Below, in pieces: positions 48,258 through 58,157 of a stretch of 64,000 nt of DNA. Position numbers and translations under genes: made by a program. How positions within the stretch are numbered: the first letter of the stretch is position 1; each line of letters opens with the position of its first letter. The stretch is taken from NCBI RefSeq assembly GCF_013342985.1, contig NZ_CP054490.1:806001-870000 (forward strand), given 5' to 3'. The notes under the pieces were generated by a model that saw only the letters and a program-made list of their open reading frames with translations, did no database searches and was not told the origin of the DNA. The DNA is from Candidatus Ruthia endofausta (GTDB taxonomy: Bacteria > Pseudomonadota > Gammaproteobacteria > PS1 > Pseudothioglobaceae).

Positions 48258-49817
48258 ATGCCAAAACAACATCATTTTGACGTTTTAATCATTGGTACAG
48301 GCAGTGCAGGATTAATGAGTGCACTACAGTTATCAGGTGATTTAAGTATTGCATTGATTGCCAAAGACAAACTATTGGAAGGTAGTTCATACTATGCACA
48401 AGGCGGTATATCTGCCGTGCTAGATATAAATGATAATTTCACCACACACGTGCAAGATACCTTATCAACTGCAAAAGGCTTAGGCGATAAAACTGCCATC
48501 CGCTTTATGGTTGAAAATGCACCTAAAGCCATTGCCTCATTAGAACACTCAGGTGTTGAATTTACTAAAGATAAAGATAATTACCACTTAACCACTGAAG
48601 GTGGTCATAGCCATAGAAGAGTAGCGCATGTTGCTGATAAAACAGGACAATCAATCCAAATTAATTTGTTCAAAAGCGTTAAAGCAAAAAATAACATAAC
48701 GCTTTTTGAAAACTATATTGCCATTGATTTATTAATCAAATCCCACGACTGCCATGGCGCTTATATTCTTAATAAAAATACTCACCAAGTTGAAAGTTTT
48801 ATTTCCCATAAAACCATTATTGCCACAGGTGGGGCATCAAAGGCTTATCTTTATACCTCTAATCCAGATACCTCAACAGGTGATGGTATTGCCATGGCGT
48901 ATCGAGCAAAATGTATTATTACCAATATGGAATTTACCCAATTCCACCCTACTTGCCTTTACCATCCACATGCAAAATCTTTTTTAATTACCGAGGCGCT
49001 TCGTGGTGAAGGTGGTAAGCTGGTTTTACCAAATGGTAAAGCTTTTATGCATGAATTTGATGGTCGAGAGGAGCTTGCACCTCGTGATATTGTTGCTCGT
49101 GCAATTGATGCACAAATAAAAATCTATGGGCTTGATTGTGTTTATTTAGACATTTCATTTAAAGACAAAAATTGGATTAAGCAACACTTCCCAACCATTT
49201 ATAAAAAGTGTCAATCACTTGGTATTGATATCGCTATAGATGCCATTCCTGTTGTACCTGCAGCGCATTACACTTGTGGTGGTGTGCAAACTAATCTCAA
49301 TGGTCAAACCAATGTGGACAATCTATATGCCGTTGGCGAGGTGGCATACACAGGTGTGCATGGTGCTAATCGTATGGCGAGTAATTCTTTGTTAGAATGC
49401 GTGGTATTTGCCAAATCTTGTGCCAATCATATCAATCAACAATCAACAACATTAACGCATAAAAAATTTAGCCAGTGGGATGCCTCTAGAGTGGCGCTTT
49501 CAAAAGAAAAAGTGGTGGTATCCCACCTATGGGATGAAATTCGCCGTATTATGTGGAATTTTGTTGGCATTGTGCGCTCTAATAAACGCCTAAAATATGC
49601 ACAGCACCGCCTAGATCAAATTCAAGCAGAAGTAGACGATTACTACAAACTTTATTTAATCTCTAGTGATTTAATTGAGCTAAGAAACCTTGTTCAAACC
49701 GCACAATTAATTGTTCAATCTGCAATTTCCAGAACAGAAAGCAGAGGATTGCATTACAATGAAGACCATCCACAACAAGCACAACAAGCAACTAACACTG
49801 TCATTAAAGAATCATGA
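48258..49817 (+). CDS. nadB: L-aspartate oxidase
   Basis: FAD enzyme that oxidises L-aspartate to iminoaspartate, the first step of de novo NAD synthesis. FAD-binding LIIGTGSAGLMSAL, SSYYAQGGISAV, HRRVAHVADKTG, FTQFHPTCLYHP, ALRGEGGKLV and ASNSLLECVVF are all present. 519 residues. Overlaps def by 4 bases. nadA and nadC are not in the window. Confidence 0.96.
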   Translation: MPKQHHFDVLIIGTGSAGLMSALQLSGDLSIALIAKDKLLEGSSYYAQGGISAVLDINDNFTTHVQDTLSTAKGLGDKTAIRFMVENAPKAIASLEHSGVEFTKDKDNYHLTTEGGHSHRRVAHVADKTGQSIQINLFKSVKAKNNITLFENYIAIDLLIKSHDCHGAYILNKNTHQVESFISHKTIIATGGASKAYLYTSNPDTSTGDGIAMAYRAKCIITNMEFTQFHPTCLYHPHAKSFLITEALRGEGGKLVLPNGKAFMHEFDGREELAPRDIVARAIDAQIKIYGLDCVYLDISFKDKNWIKQHFPTIYKKCQSLGIDIAIDAIPVVPAAHYTCGGVQTNLNGQTNVDNLYAVGEVAYTGVHGANRMASNSLLECVVFAKSCANHINQQSTTLTHKKFSQWDASRVALSKEKVVVSHLWDEIRRIMWNFVGIVRSNKRLKYAQHRLDQIQAEVDDYYKLYLISSDLIELRNLVQTAQLIVQSAISRTESRGLHYNEDHPQQAQQATNTVIKES

Positions 49818-50368
49818 TTCTACCCATTCTAAACTACCCCGATAAACGCCTAAGAATCAAAGCCAAACACGTGGACTCGGTTGATGAAACCATACAAAAT
49901 TTAATCAAAGATATGTTTGAAACCATGTATGCTAAAGATGGTATTGGCTTAGCTGCCACTCAAGTTGACCGACATTTACAAGTAGTGGTAATCGATGTGC
50001 CGGACTCACAAAATGACTATCAATTATTATTAAAAAATCGCCAAAATGACTCATACAAGCAGCCAAAAAGGCAACACCCTTTATATTTTATCAACCCAAA
50101 AATTAAAGAAAAAGATGGGCAAGAAACACACACCGAAGGCTGCCTATCTGTGCCAGATTTTCAAGCAGAAGTACAACGCGCTAATCATATTAAAGTTGAA
50201 GCGCTCAACGAAAAAAGTGAAGTATTTACCTTGCAAGCAACCGGGCTACTTGCTATTTGCATCCAGCATGAACTGGATCATTTAAAGGGTATTTTATTTG
50301 TTGATTATTTATCCAAACTCAAGCAAAAACGCCTACTAGAAAAAACAAAAAAGATGATTAAAGGCTAG
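49814..50368 (+). CDS. def: Peptide deformylase
   Basis: Iron-dependent removal of the N-formyl group from nascent proteins. Motif 1 reads GIGLAATQ (the usual form is GLAAPQ), motif 2 EGCLSVPD with metal ligand Cys110, and motif 3 QHELDHLKG with His152, Glu153 and His156. An insertion of about 20 residues rich in Gln, Asn and Lys (residues about 66-88) sits between motifs 1 and 2 relative to E. coli Def. 184 residues. Confidence 0.93.
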   Translation: MILPILNYPDKRLRIKAKHVDSVDETIQNLIKDMFETMYAKDGIGLAATQVDRHLQVVVIDVPDSQNDYQLLLKNRQNDSYKQPKRQHPLYFINPKIKEKDGQETHTEGCLSVPDFQAEVQRANHIKVEALNEKSEVFTLQATGLLAICIQHELDHLKGILFVDYLSKLKQKRLLEKTKKMIKG

Positions 50369-50465
50369 TCTGTGTCAGTCCAAATTGATTCGTACAAGCT
50401 CAATTCGAAAGTATTAATCGTGGTACATTAAAGAAAAAAATTCAACGATACAAACTCTAACACTT

Positions 50466-50471
50466 TATAAT
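50466..50471 (+). promoter_or_regulatory. -10 element for purH
   Basis: A perfect TATAAT lies 37 bases before the purH ATG; TTCAAC at 50441-50446 could be the -35 element with a long 19-base spacer. AAAGGA 6 bases before the ATG is the ribosome binding site. Confidence 0.45.
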
Positions 50472-50507
50472 TATTTTTAACTACCTGTCAAATTTTAAAG
50501 GAATAAA

Positions 50508-52049
50508 ATGTCTATACAACGCGCCTTAATCAGTGTTTCTGATAAAACTAGATTGATTGATTTTGCCCAATTTTTAGCAGATAAAAATATCGAAATTATT
50601 TCCACAGGCGGCACAGCCAAACTGTTGAATGAGCATCATATTCCAGTCATTGAAGTATCAGACTACACAGGATTTCCTGAGATGATGGCAGGTCGAGTTA
50701 GAACCCTTAATCCTAAAATTCATGGCGGTATTCTAGCGCGCCGTGGGCTTGATGAAGGTGTGATGATAGAAAACGACATTAAGCCAATTGATTTAGTTGT
50801 GGTTAACCTTTATCCATTCCAAGCAACGATTGCTAGGACTGACTGCGCGTTGGAAGATGCGATTGAAAATATTGATATTGGCGGCCCAGCAATGCTAAGA
50901 TCGAGTGCCAAAAATCATGCATCTGTGACAGTCGTGGTAGATGGGGCGGATTATCAAAAAGTCATGAGTGAAATTAGTAAATCAGGCAATACCACGCTTG
51001 AAACTCGAACCAAACTAGCTCTTAAAACATTTGAACATACAGCAGCTTATGACGGTGCTATTGCCAATTATTTAGGCAAAGGCGAAGATGGTTTTTCTAA
51101 TACCATCAATCTGCAATTTAACAAGATTCAATCAATGCGCTATGGGGAAAATCCACACCAAAATGCTGCATTCTATGTTGAGAATAATATCACTGAGGCC
51201 TGCGTAGCATCCTCAACGCAATGCCAAGGTAAGGAGATGTCATACAATAATGTGGCAGATGCAGATGCAGCGCTTGAGTGCGCACGCAGTTTTGATGAGC
51301 CGTGTTGCGTGATTGTTAAGCACGCTAATCCATGTGGTGTTGCCGTACGTGCTGACATTTTTAATGCTTACGATGACGCTTTTAAAACCGATCCAACTTC
51401 GGCATTTGGTGGCACTATTGCTTTTAATCGTAACCTAGACAAAAAGACAGCACAACGTATTATTGAGCGTCAGTTTGTTGAAGTCATTATTGCACCTAAT
51501 GTTGATAATGATGCTAAAGAAGTATTATCAGCCAAACAAAATATACGTGTACTAAAATGTGGCGATTTGAACACAGCAAACCCTTCGCTAGATTATAAGC
51601 GTGTGACTGGTGGCTTGTTAGTACAAGATAAGGACTTGGGTATTATCACAGAAGATGATATTAAATGTGTCAGCAATTTAGTACCCACTAAAAACCAAGT
51701 TAAAGATTTATTATTTGCTTGGAAAGTCGCCAAAGCGGTTAAATCAAACGCCATTGTTTACACTAAAAACCAGATGACCATTGGTGTTGGTGCAGGTCAA
51801 ATGTCTAGAGTCTACTCTGCTAAAATCGCTGGCATTAAGGCGGCTGACGAATCTCTCACTGTTAAAGGTTGTGTAATGGCATCCGATGCCTTTTTCCCAT
51901 TTCGGGATGGTATTGACGCAGCAGCACAAGCTGGCATTAAAGCCATTATTCAACCAGGCGGCTCAATGCGTGATGCCGAAGTTATAAAAGCAGTAAATGA
52001 GTATGGTATTGCAATGGTATTGACAGGCATGCGTCACTTTAAACATTAA
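50508..52049 (+). CDS. purH: Bifunctional AICAR transformylase/IMP cyclohydrolase
   Basis: Catalyses the last two steps of de novo IMP synthesis. The N-terminal MGS-like cyclohydrolase domain (residues about 1-195) has [22 protein letters not shown] and [10 protein letters not shown]; the C-terminal transformylase has [25 protein letters not shown] with the catalytic Lys-His, and [13 protein letters not shown]. 513 residues. IMP made here feeds guaA at 1445. purD, a frequent neighbour, is absent. Confidence 0.96.
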   Translation: MSIQRALISVSDKTRLIDFAQFLADKNIEIISTGGTAKLLNEHHIPVIEVSDYTGFPEMMAGRVRTLNPKIHGGILARRGLDEGVMIENDIKPIDLVVVNLYPFQATIARTDCALEDAIENIDIGGPAMLRSSAKNHASVTVVVDGADYQKVMSEISKSGNTTLETRTKLALKTFEHTAAYDGAIANYLGKGEDGFSNTINLQFNKIQSMRYGENPHQNAAFYVENNITEACVASSTQCQGKEMSYNNVADADAALECARSFDEPCCVIVKHANPCGVAVRADIFNAYDDAFKTDPTSAFGGTIAFNRNLDKKTAQRIIERQFVEVIIAPNVDNDAKEVLSAKQNIRVLKCGDLNTANPSLDYKRVTGGLLVQDKDLGIITEDDIKCVSNLVPTKNQVKDLLFAWKVAKAVKSNAIVYTKNQMTIGVGAGQMSRVYSAKIAGIKAADESLTVKGCVMASDAFFPFRDGIDAAAQAGIKAIIQPGGSMRDAEVIKAVNEYGIAMVLTGMRHFKH

Positions 52050-52063
52050 CTGGAAAAATAACC

Positions 52064-52477
52064 ATGTCAGTCAAAAAAATTAAGGTCTACCCACAAATAA
52101 ATACAATGTCCATCGTTGGTGGTAAGCTTGATGCGCTTACGCAGGAATATGAAAATACTAAAGATTTAAAGACAGCGCTAGAGGGTTGGGTGAACATGAT
52201 AAAAAAATATGACTCAGTGGGTTATTATCCCTTGGTTAAGCCTGAATTCATTAGTGAAGTGTTGGTAGGTGCATTCTCTAATATCAAACTAACCAAAAAA
52301 GCGGTTATTGCAGACAATAATTATCAAAACATAAGTGACTATCCTCAATGCAATCGAGTGTTTCAATTACCCAATGAAATTAAAACCCAAATATTAAAAC
52401 GCCTTAGCGGGTATTTTGTCAGCTATCAGACAGATAATTGGGAAATACTAAGCGTTGAATCTATTGACAATCCTTAA
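52064..52477 (+). CDS. Hypothetical protein
   Basis: 137 residues, 14 bases after purH on the same strand. No signal peptide, membrane helix or known motif. The beginning (KKIKVYPQINTMSIVGGKLD) is basic, and the body alternates Lys/Asn with hydrophobic residues as in a small globular cytosolic protein. It has no homologue I recognise. Codon use looks like the neighbours, and its open frame among decaying genes suggests it is real. It ends 11 bases before the convergent dbpA end. Confidence 0.6.
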   Translation: MSVKKIKVYPQINTMSIVGGKLDALTQEYENTKDLKTALEGWVNMIKKYDSVGYYPLVKPEFISEVLVGAFSNIKLTKKAVIADNNYQNISDYPQCNRVFQLPNEIKTQILKRLSGYFVSYQTDNWEILSVESIDNP

Positions 52478-52488
52478 ATGCTAAATAT

Positions 52489-53925
52489 TTATGAAAGAAT
52501 TCTTACTTTAAACGACCTGCCTTTTAATTTATCATGACTTATCTTTCTTAATGCAGTTTTAACCAATTCTGAACTGACCGCAACATAAGACCAATGGCTA
52601 AGTATATTAATCTTACCAATCTTCTCAAAAGTAACACCCCCTTTCCCAGTCAATCCACCCACAATGTCACCTGGGCGTAACTTTTGTTTTTTACCGCCAT
52701 CTATCTTTAAGGTTGTCATGGGTGGTTTTTTAATGGGTTTATTTAAGTAATGCTCACTTGGTAGTGAATCAGGAATAATCTCATTCCCAATACCTAACTC
52801 CAACGCATTGAGTTTGTAAGTTTCTCTATCACTATACAAAGTACAAGCAATGCCAGTACGACCTGCTCTGCCAGTACGACCAATGCGGTGTGTATGGACT
52901 TGCTCATCATGAGCAATGTTAAAATTAATCACCATATCGAGTGAGTCAATATCCAAACCACGAGCTGCTACATCAGTTGCCACAAGAACAGATACGCTTT
53001 TATTAGAAAATCTAATCAATGCTTGGCCGCGTTCTCGTTGGTCAAGATCGCCACTCATTGCCAATGCGTAAAATCCATAATAAATTAACTCATCAGTCAC
53101 TTCTTGCGCATCGCGCTTGGTATTACAAAAAACTAAACTAGATTCAGGCTTGTATTTTGCCAATAAAAGCCTCAAAGCTGTCATGCGCTCATCATCCGTA
53201 TTGATTTTGTAAAAATATTGCTTAATAGTCGATTCTTCGTGTATTGATGGTGCTCTAACCATAACGGGGGACTTCATCACGCGTTGCGCAATACTGGCAA
53301 TAGTATCTGGATAAGTCGCACTAAATAATAAAGTTTGTCGATTGACAGATATTGTTTCAATAATACTATCAATGGATTCTTGAAAACCCATATCTAGCAT
53401 ACGATCTGCCTCGTCAAGTACCAATGTACTAACCTGATTCAATTTAAGCGTGCCTTTTCGCAAATGCTCTTCAATGCGCCCAGGCGTACCCACCACGATA
53501 TGAATACCATGTGCTAATGAGCCGATTTGTGGCCCAAAGGGCGTGCCACCACACAGTGATAAAATCTTAATATTATGAATGGCTCTAGCAAGTTTTTGAA
53601 TTTCAACTGCCACCTGATTAGCCAACTCACGAGTTGGACACAAAACAATGGATTGTACTTTAAACGATTTAATATCCAATTTTTGCAACAAACCCAAGCC
53701 AAATGCCGCCGTTTTGCCCGAACCTGTCTTGCCTTGTCCAATTACATCTTTGCCAGATAGAATGGCTGGCAAACTCAACTGCTGAATAGGCATCATTGAA
53801 TCATAGCCCAAGGTGTTTAAATTTTTAAATAAATCTGGATGTAAATCCAATGAAGAAAAATTAGTTGTGTTCAAAATATAATAAAGGTCAATTAGTATAG
53901 GATAAATTTTACGCCAATCTTTCAT
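52489..53925 (-). CDS. dbpA: ATP-dependent RNA helicase DbpA
   Basis: DEAD-box helicase specific for 23S rRNA helix 92 in large-subunit assembly. Q motif, Walker A GKTGSGKTAAFGLGLLQ, VLDEADRMLDMGF, SATYP, ATDVAARGLDI and HTHRIGRTGRAGR are present. The C-terminal DbpA RNA-binding domain contains IDGGKKQKLRPGDIVGGLTG. The ATG at 53925 has GAGGG 7 bases upstream, supporting an N-terminus about 18 residues longer than E. coli DbpA; a TTG at 53871 is the alternative. Confidence 0.92.
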   Translation of the reverse strand: MKDWRKIYPILIDLYYILNTTNFSSLDLHPDLFKNLNTLGYDSMMPIQQLSLPAILSGKDVIGQGKTGSGKTAAFGLGLLQKLDIKSFKVQSIVLCPTRELANQVAVEIQKLARAIHNIKILSLCGGTPFGPQIGSLAHGIHIVVGTPGRIEEHLRKGTLKLNQVSTLVLDEADRMLDMGFQESIDSIIETISVNRQTLLFSATYPDTIASIAQRVMKSPVMVRAPSIHEESTIKQYFYKINTDDERMTALRLLLAKYKPESSLVFCNTKRDAQEVTDELIYYGFYALAMSGDLDQRERGQALIRFSNKSVSVLVATDVAARGLDIDSLDMVINFNIAHDEQVHTHRIGRTGRAGRTGIACTLYSDRETYKLNALELGIGNEIIPDSLPSEHYLNKPIKKPPMTTLKIDGGKKQKLRPGDIVGGLTGKGGVTFEKIGKINILSHWSYVAVSSELVKTALRKISHDKLKGRSFKVRILS

Positions 53926-54033
53926 GTTAAAACCCTCATACTGCTAACCTGAAAATAAAATTTATCCATTCCAGATATGTATTTTTTTATAAAAAATTCA
54001 ATACAGCGTCTGAAAAAAGAGGATAATAATATT

Positions 54034-54203
54034 TATCCGTTGTGTTTGTGATTGGTATACCCTGAGCCGATAAATAAATACATCAGGAAATGCGATAGCT
54101 TACTATTGAGCAAGCCCATCTTGAAATGGGAAGCCTGCGGTAATCTTCAAACTTCCGCCTTGAGCCTTATGGTTCAGGTTTTCTTCAACACGGCACAATG
54201 GAC
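54034..54203 (+). ncRNA. ssrS: 6S RNA
   Basis: 6S RNA mimics an open promoter and sequesters sigma-70 RNA polymerase. The segment ACCCTGAGCCGATA matches the conserved 5' bulge strand, GAAGCCTGCGG and CGCCTTGAGCCTTATGGTTCAGG match the 3' half, and the ends CCGTTGTG (54037-54044) and CACAATGG (54194-54201) pair to close the long hairpin. It lies directly upstream of the 5-formyl-THF cyclo-ligase gene, the arrangement conserved in gammaproteobacteria. Ends are estimates. Confidence 0.9.
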
Positions 54204-54217
54204 TTTTTTTAAAAGTC
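54201..54217 (+). terminator. Hairpin at the 3' end of 6S RNA
   Basis: GACTTTT (54201-54207) and AAAAGTC (54211-54217) pair across three T. It could end 6S RNA or mark its processing from a transcript continuing into the cyclo-ligase gene, whose ATG is 13 bases further. Confidence 0.5.
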
Positions 54218-54229
54218 TTAATTCTTATT

Positions 54230-54781
54230 ATGCAAGCATTAAGACTCACACTCAGACAAAAAAGACGTGCTATTAGTCACAGTAATCGAGAGAAATTCGC
54301 CAAACGCTTATTCTCCCAAATACAAGAATTAACCACTTTTAAACGCGGACAAAAAATTGCCATTTATCTACCAAACGATGGTGAAATTGATACTAAATAT
54401 ATCACTAACTTTTTAAAAAAACAAGATTTTAGTGTCTGTTTACCAATATTAGATAATAAAATCCTTAAATTTTCAAAAGTTAATAGGCATTTCAAAAAAA
54501 ATCGATTTGGCATTAAAGAGCCTATTTCTACCCAAATTTTAAATGCCAAACAAATGAATATTATCTTCATGCCACTGGTAGGCTTTGATAAAAACAAAAA
54601 CCGAATTGGCATGGGTGGCGGCTTTTATGACCGCACACTGGCTTTTACAAAATGCCAACAAAATTATAAAAACCCAAAGCTTTATGGCTTGGCATTTGAT
54701 TGTCAAAGAGTGGATAGAATAAAAACCCAAACATGGGATATACCGCTTGATGCAGTCATTACTCCTAGTGATATTTTTTAG
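54230..54781 (+). CDS. ygfA: 5-formyltetrahydrofolate cyclo-ligase
   Basis: ATP-dependent conversion of 5-formyl-THF to 5,10-methenyl-THF, returning a stored folate to use. The N-terminal basic helix RLTLRQKRRAIS, IAIYLPNDGEIDT, and the phosphate-binding GMGGGFYDRTL near residue 125 are diagnostic, as is the TWDIPLDAVITP end. 183 residues. It sits 13 bases after the 6S RNA hairpin; in E. coli the two are co-transcribed. Confidence 0.94.
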   Translation: MQALRLTLRQKRRAISHSNREKFAKRLFSQIQELTTFKRGQKIAIYLPNDGEIDTKYITNFLKKQDFSVCLPILDNKILKFSKVNRHFKKNRFGIKEPISTQILNAKQMNIIFMPLVGFDKNKNRIGMGGGFYDRTLAFTKCQQNYKNPKLYGLAFDCQRVDRIKTQTWDIPLDAVITPSDIF

Positions 54782-54871
54782 ATAAACCAACTGTCTTTTG
54801 GTGCTACCTAATGCAATATATTAAAAAAAAACAATGCACTAGATTGATAATAACTGTCAAATACTAAATAC

Positions 54872-55203
54872 CTAAAAAATATCTGGTTTAACAAACCTTA
54901 AATCAGTTGAGCCTAAATCAATGCGTTTAATAATCAAACCAGCATTATTGGCAATCAAAGCCGTTGCACCTCTTGCATCAAAATATCGGCATTGCCTAGT
55001 AAAATAATGACTACTTGGTAGCCCCCATCAAAAACATGCTGCTTAACTCTAAATGGCAACTTGCTTGGCAAGATTCTATATTTCGACTTACTACAACAAT
55101 CATTCAGCAGATAGGAATTTTTAATATACCTCTCTGCTTCATTTGCAACAAGAAAATTCGAAACCTTAAAAATTAATAACAATGCTATTACAGATTTTAT
55201 CAT
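54872..55203 (-). pseudogene. Frameshifted small secreted protein
   Basis: Begins MIKSVIALLLIFKVSNFLVA at 55203, a clear signal peptide with cleavage likely after VANEA, then LPSKLPFRVKQHVFDGGYQV and VVIILLGNADIL. The reading then moves to another frame, FDARGATALIANNAGLIIKR and IDLGSTDLRFVKPDIF, ending at a TAG (54874-54872). About 110 residues when joined, with a Cys pair near residue 36. I do not recognise the family; one frameshift separates the halves. Confidence 0.55.
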
Positions 55204-55204
55204 T

Positions 55205-55662
55205 ACATTAAACCTACATTCTGAAAATACATTTCAGCTAAATTGAAACGAGAATAATCGTCTCCTAACTCCATACCCTTCTTGAAATATTTAGTTTTAT
55301 GCAAGATTTTTTATCATTAATTAAAAACTTAAGTTTTTCTTTTGCTTGTGTTAAATAACCTCTATGCGCATTATTGCTATCTAAATAATCAATTTTTTCT
55401 TGATTTAAAAATTCCTGATAACTCTCAATAATATCTAATTTTTCTGCTTTCAACAATTCTGACGGTCTGCTTCTAATATAAGAACTCTATATAGTGCTTC
55501 CTCGCTATAAATACCATCAGGGTATTTTTCTAAATATTCATCATAATAATCTTGCTTGTCTTTTTGTGTTGCTGTATCTCAATCTTTATTATCATAGTTA
55601 TGTTCAATAACTATTAAGTAGTCATTATACGAAGAGATGTCTTTAAGGTTAAATGTTTTCAT
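55205..55662 (-). pseudogene. TPR/Sel1-like protein pseudogene
   Basis: Starts MKTFNLKDISSYNDYLIVIE at 55662 with GAGGG upstream. A TGA interrupts it after about 27 codons, then YYDEYLEKYPDGIYSEEALY (a TPR-like helix pair), a frameshift, YQEFLNQEKIDYLDSNNAHR, another shift, and YFKKGMELGDDYSRFNLAEM, which has the shape of a Sel1-like repeat. At least one nonsense codon and two frameshifts. It sits between the secreted relic and the FtsK-type relic, all on the minus strand, as if once one operon. Confidence 0.5.
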
Positions 55663-55689
55663 GATCGCCCTCAAATGATCCATTCATAA

Positions 55690-56746
55690 AAGACTTTACT
55701 TTATTATCAACCTTCTGTTGAGTTTTGGTTTTTCATCAGTCTTATCGTTTTCTTGCACTACTTGAATAAATTCTGGAACTAAGCACAGACTCTTATCTCT
55801 AGTTTTTAATACTGCTACAATTTCTTGTTTGGTATTAAGTGGCTTGTTACTTCTGAATTTAAGATTGTGACTAATATTACTCGTATCATTATTATAAATT
55901 AACTCATAGTTGTTTAAATATAGTGCCTCTGTATTGCCATAATTTAATATCTTAGATGCTTCACTTTCGCCATTCAATCTAAATGAAACTCTTAGTCTAG
56001 TTTGTGCTCCATAATTGCAGAATTAATCCCTGATGATCCAACTGCTTGAGTTGATAAAATCAGATGAATGCCAAAAGCGCCACCTTCACCTTGCTTAACA
56101 ATGTTTTCTAAAATATCATTAATTTCTTTTTGCTGAGAGTAATCACCTGTAAATAATTTATACACTTCATCAATCACTAATATTGTATGTGGGATTGGTT
56201 TATTAGAGTTTAAAGCGTTGTATTCATCAATACTGGTATATTTTTTAGCAATTTCGGTAATGATGTTTTTAAAAAATACACTTTTACCAGGCCTTGCTGT
56301 ACCAACAATAAATGCATAAAAACTTTCTGATTTATAACCTAGAAAAAAATCAATACTTTGTCTACCATCAGCGCTGATGGCAAGTGGTGCAGCAAGGAAA
56401 TTTTTACTTTGATAAGTATTGCTCATATCAGTTTGCAATAAATCAAACACCTTGTCTAAGATTTTTTGTCGACCATCTTGGGCCAATACTCGACTTGAAT
56501 TGATGTTTTTCCATTAGTGCTAACAATGGTTCTAAGGTTGGGTATTTTTCACGTTTGGATCAGTATTGCATCCATAGCAACAAACATGTTTGCCATTAGA
56601 GAGTTTAAGTTGATTCTTCTCAAGCATAAGATTGATACTACCCAAAAGTTTATCAAATAGATTTTGTTAATGGTGTCTAACTGAGAATCTGGTATGTTGA
56701 TAACACTATCAGCAAAAGCTTGTTCTTGGGTGGTTATAACACGCAT
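55690..56746 (-). pseudogene. FtsK/HerA-type P-loop ATPase pseudogene
   Basis: The longest piece (56486-55992) carries Walker A GTARPGKS, Walker B HTILVIDEVYK, and QGEGGAFGIHLILSTQAVG, the FtsK/SpoIIIE-type translocase pattern. A shifted frame then gives LRVSFRLNGESEASKILNYG, the usual next motif. Upstream relics include SINLMLEKNQLKLSNGKHVC followed by Cys-Tyr-Gly-Cys, a possible zinc site, and at the start MRVITTQEQAFADSVINIPD (56746). At least three breaks. It is not chromosomal FtsK, which has membrane and gamma domains; related ATPases occur in mobile and defence loci. Confidence 0.7.
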
Positions 56747-56975
56747 ATTTTTATAAGTAATTAATAGTTATAGTATATTACTATAATATTGGTATTTAAT
56801 TCATAGGAGTCTTTTGGTTGGTTTAGAGGGTTTTTTCTGGGTTTAATGCAGGGGTGGGTCTTATTTTAGGTAGGATTTTTTACCAAGTAAACTTAACTAC
56901 TTAAAATGACTGAGAAATTTAATAAAATGGATTTAGAATAACAAGAAAAATTAGTGGATTTTTTACAAGTAGCTA

Positions 56976-58157
56976 TTAAATATTAAACGGTGTATTGCCT
57001 GAAGCTTGTTTTTGCAAGAAAGACTTTAAAGTCGAGCTTTCGTTGATTAAATTCATACCAAAACCACGTAACCACCTAAGTGGCTCGTTATTTTCTTTAT
57101 AAATCCAATTGAGTCCAGTCATGGTTTTTGCCATGAGTTCATTGTCCAATCTTCTGGTTCTAGCATATTTTCGTAACACTAAATAATCGCCTAAAGATTT
57201 ATTATTAGATTGTAATTGTTGTGATAATTCTGCAACATCAGAAAATCCTAAATTAACGCCTTGACCTGCAAGGGGGTGGATGTTGTGTGCGGCATCGCCA
57301 ATTAATGCTAAATTATTTTGCACATAATCTTGTGCACTACGCTCAATAAGTGGAAAAGCTTGAATATCGCTAACAACTTTAAATCGACCAAATCTATACT
57401 CAACACCTTGGGAAAGCTTGTCAGCAAACTTCTCAGTTGAAAGTTGCATAAGTTCATTAGCTAAATGATTTTCTGCCGACCAGACAATAGATGCTTGTGT
57501 GTCACTTAAAGGCAGTAAAGCAATAATACTGTCTGACAAAAAGCGTTGCCAGGTTGTATTTTGAAAACTTTGCGATGATTCAATATTGCAAACAATGGCT
57601 TTTTGTTGGTAATTATTCTCAACGTATTCAATGTCTGCCAATTCTCTAACGTTTGATTTAGCACCATCTGCACCAATCAATAAACTACATGCTACCTGCT
57701 GATTATTATCCAAATCAGCTTGATAGCCGTCATCAATTTTATGAATGGCAGTTAGTTTTGTACGAATAAATTCAATATGGGCTTTTTCTAATGCCGCATA
57801 CATTGCAGATTGTATGGCATCATTCTCAATAATATAGCCCAATTGATCAACGCCCCCATCTTCTTTGTGAAAATCTAAACTACCATGAGAATTTTGATCC
57901 CAGACATGAGTATCAGTAAACGTATATTTACGCTTAATTAATCCCCACACGCCAATATTTTTTAAAAGTGCCTCTGATTTAGGCGTAATTGCACTAACGC
58001 GTGTATGGTGCTTATCTTGTAATTCTGGATTGGGGCAGTTAGGCTCAATAATAACAATCTTTAAGCCTTTATTAATCATAGATAAAGCAAATGCTTGTCC
58101 TACCATGCTGCCGCCGATAATGGCAATGTCGTATTGCAAATTGTTTTCAGCGTGCAT
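56976..58157 (-). CDS. UbiH/UbiF/UbiI-family ubiquinone hydroxylase
   Basis: FAD-dependent aromatic hydroxylase of ubiquinone synthesis. FAD-binding IAIIGGSMVGQAFALSM, the DG motif LLIGADGAKSNVREL, and GDAAHNIHPLAGQGVNLGF near residue 285 define the family. Which ring position it hydroxylates (UbiI C5, UbiH C1, UbiF C6) cannot be settled from motifs. 393 residues. It begins at the last base of pmbA. UbiC at 14265 acts earlier in the same pathway. Confidence 0.88.
   Translation of the reverse strand: MHAENNLQYDIAIIGGSMVGQAFALSMINKGLKIVIIEPNCPNPELQDKHHTRVSAITPKSEALLKNIGVWGLIKRKYTFTDTHVWDQNSHGSLDFHKEDGGVDQLGYIIENDAIQSAMYAALEKAHIEFIRTKLTAIHKIDDGYQADLDNNQQVACSLLIGADGAKSNVRELADIEYVENNYQQKAIVCNIESSQSFQNTTWQRFLSDSIIALLPLSDTQASIVWSAENHLANELMQLSTEKFADKLSQGVEYRFGRFKVVSDIQAFPLIERSAQDYVQNNLALIGDAAHNIHPLAGQGVNLGFSDVAELSQQLQSNNKSLGDYLVLRKYARTRRLDNELMAKTMTGLNWIYKENNEPLRWLRGFGMNLINESSTLKSFLQKQASGNTPFNI

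Noticed and set aside
56549-56746. Separate small gene starting MRVITTQEQ
   Set aside because: It continues, after frameshifts, into the FtsK/HerA-type ATPase, so it is treated as the start of that pseudogene.
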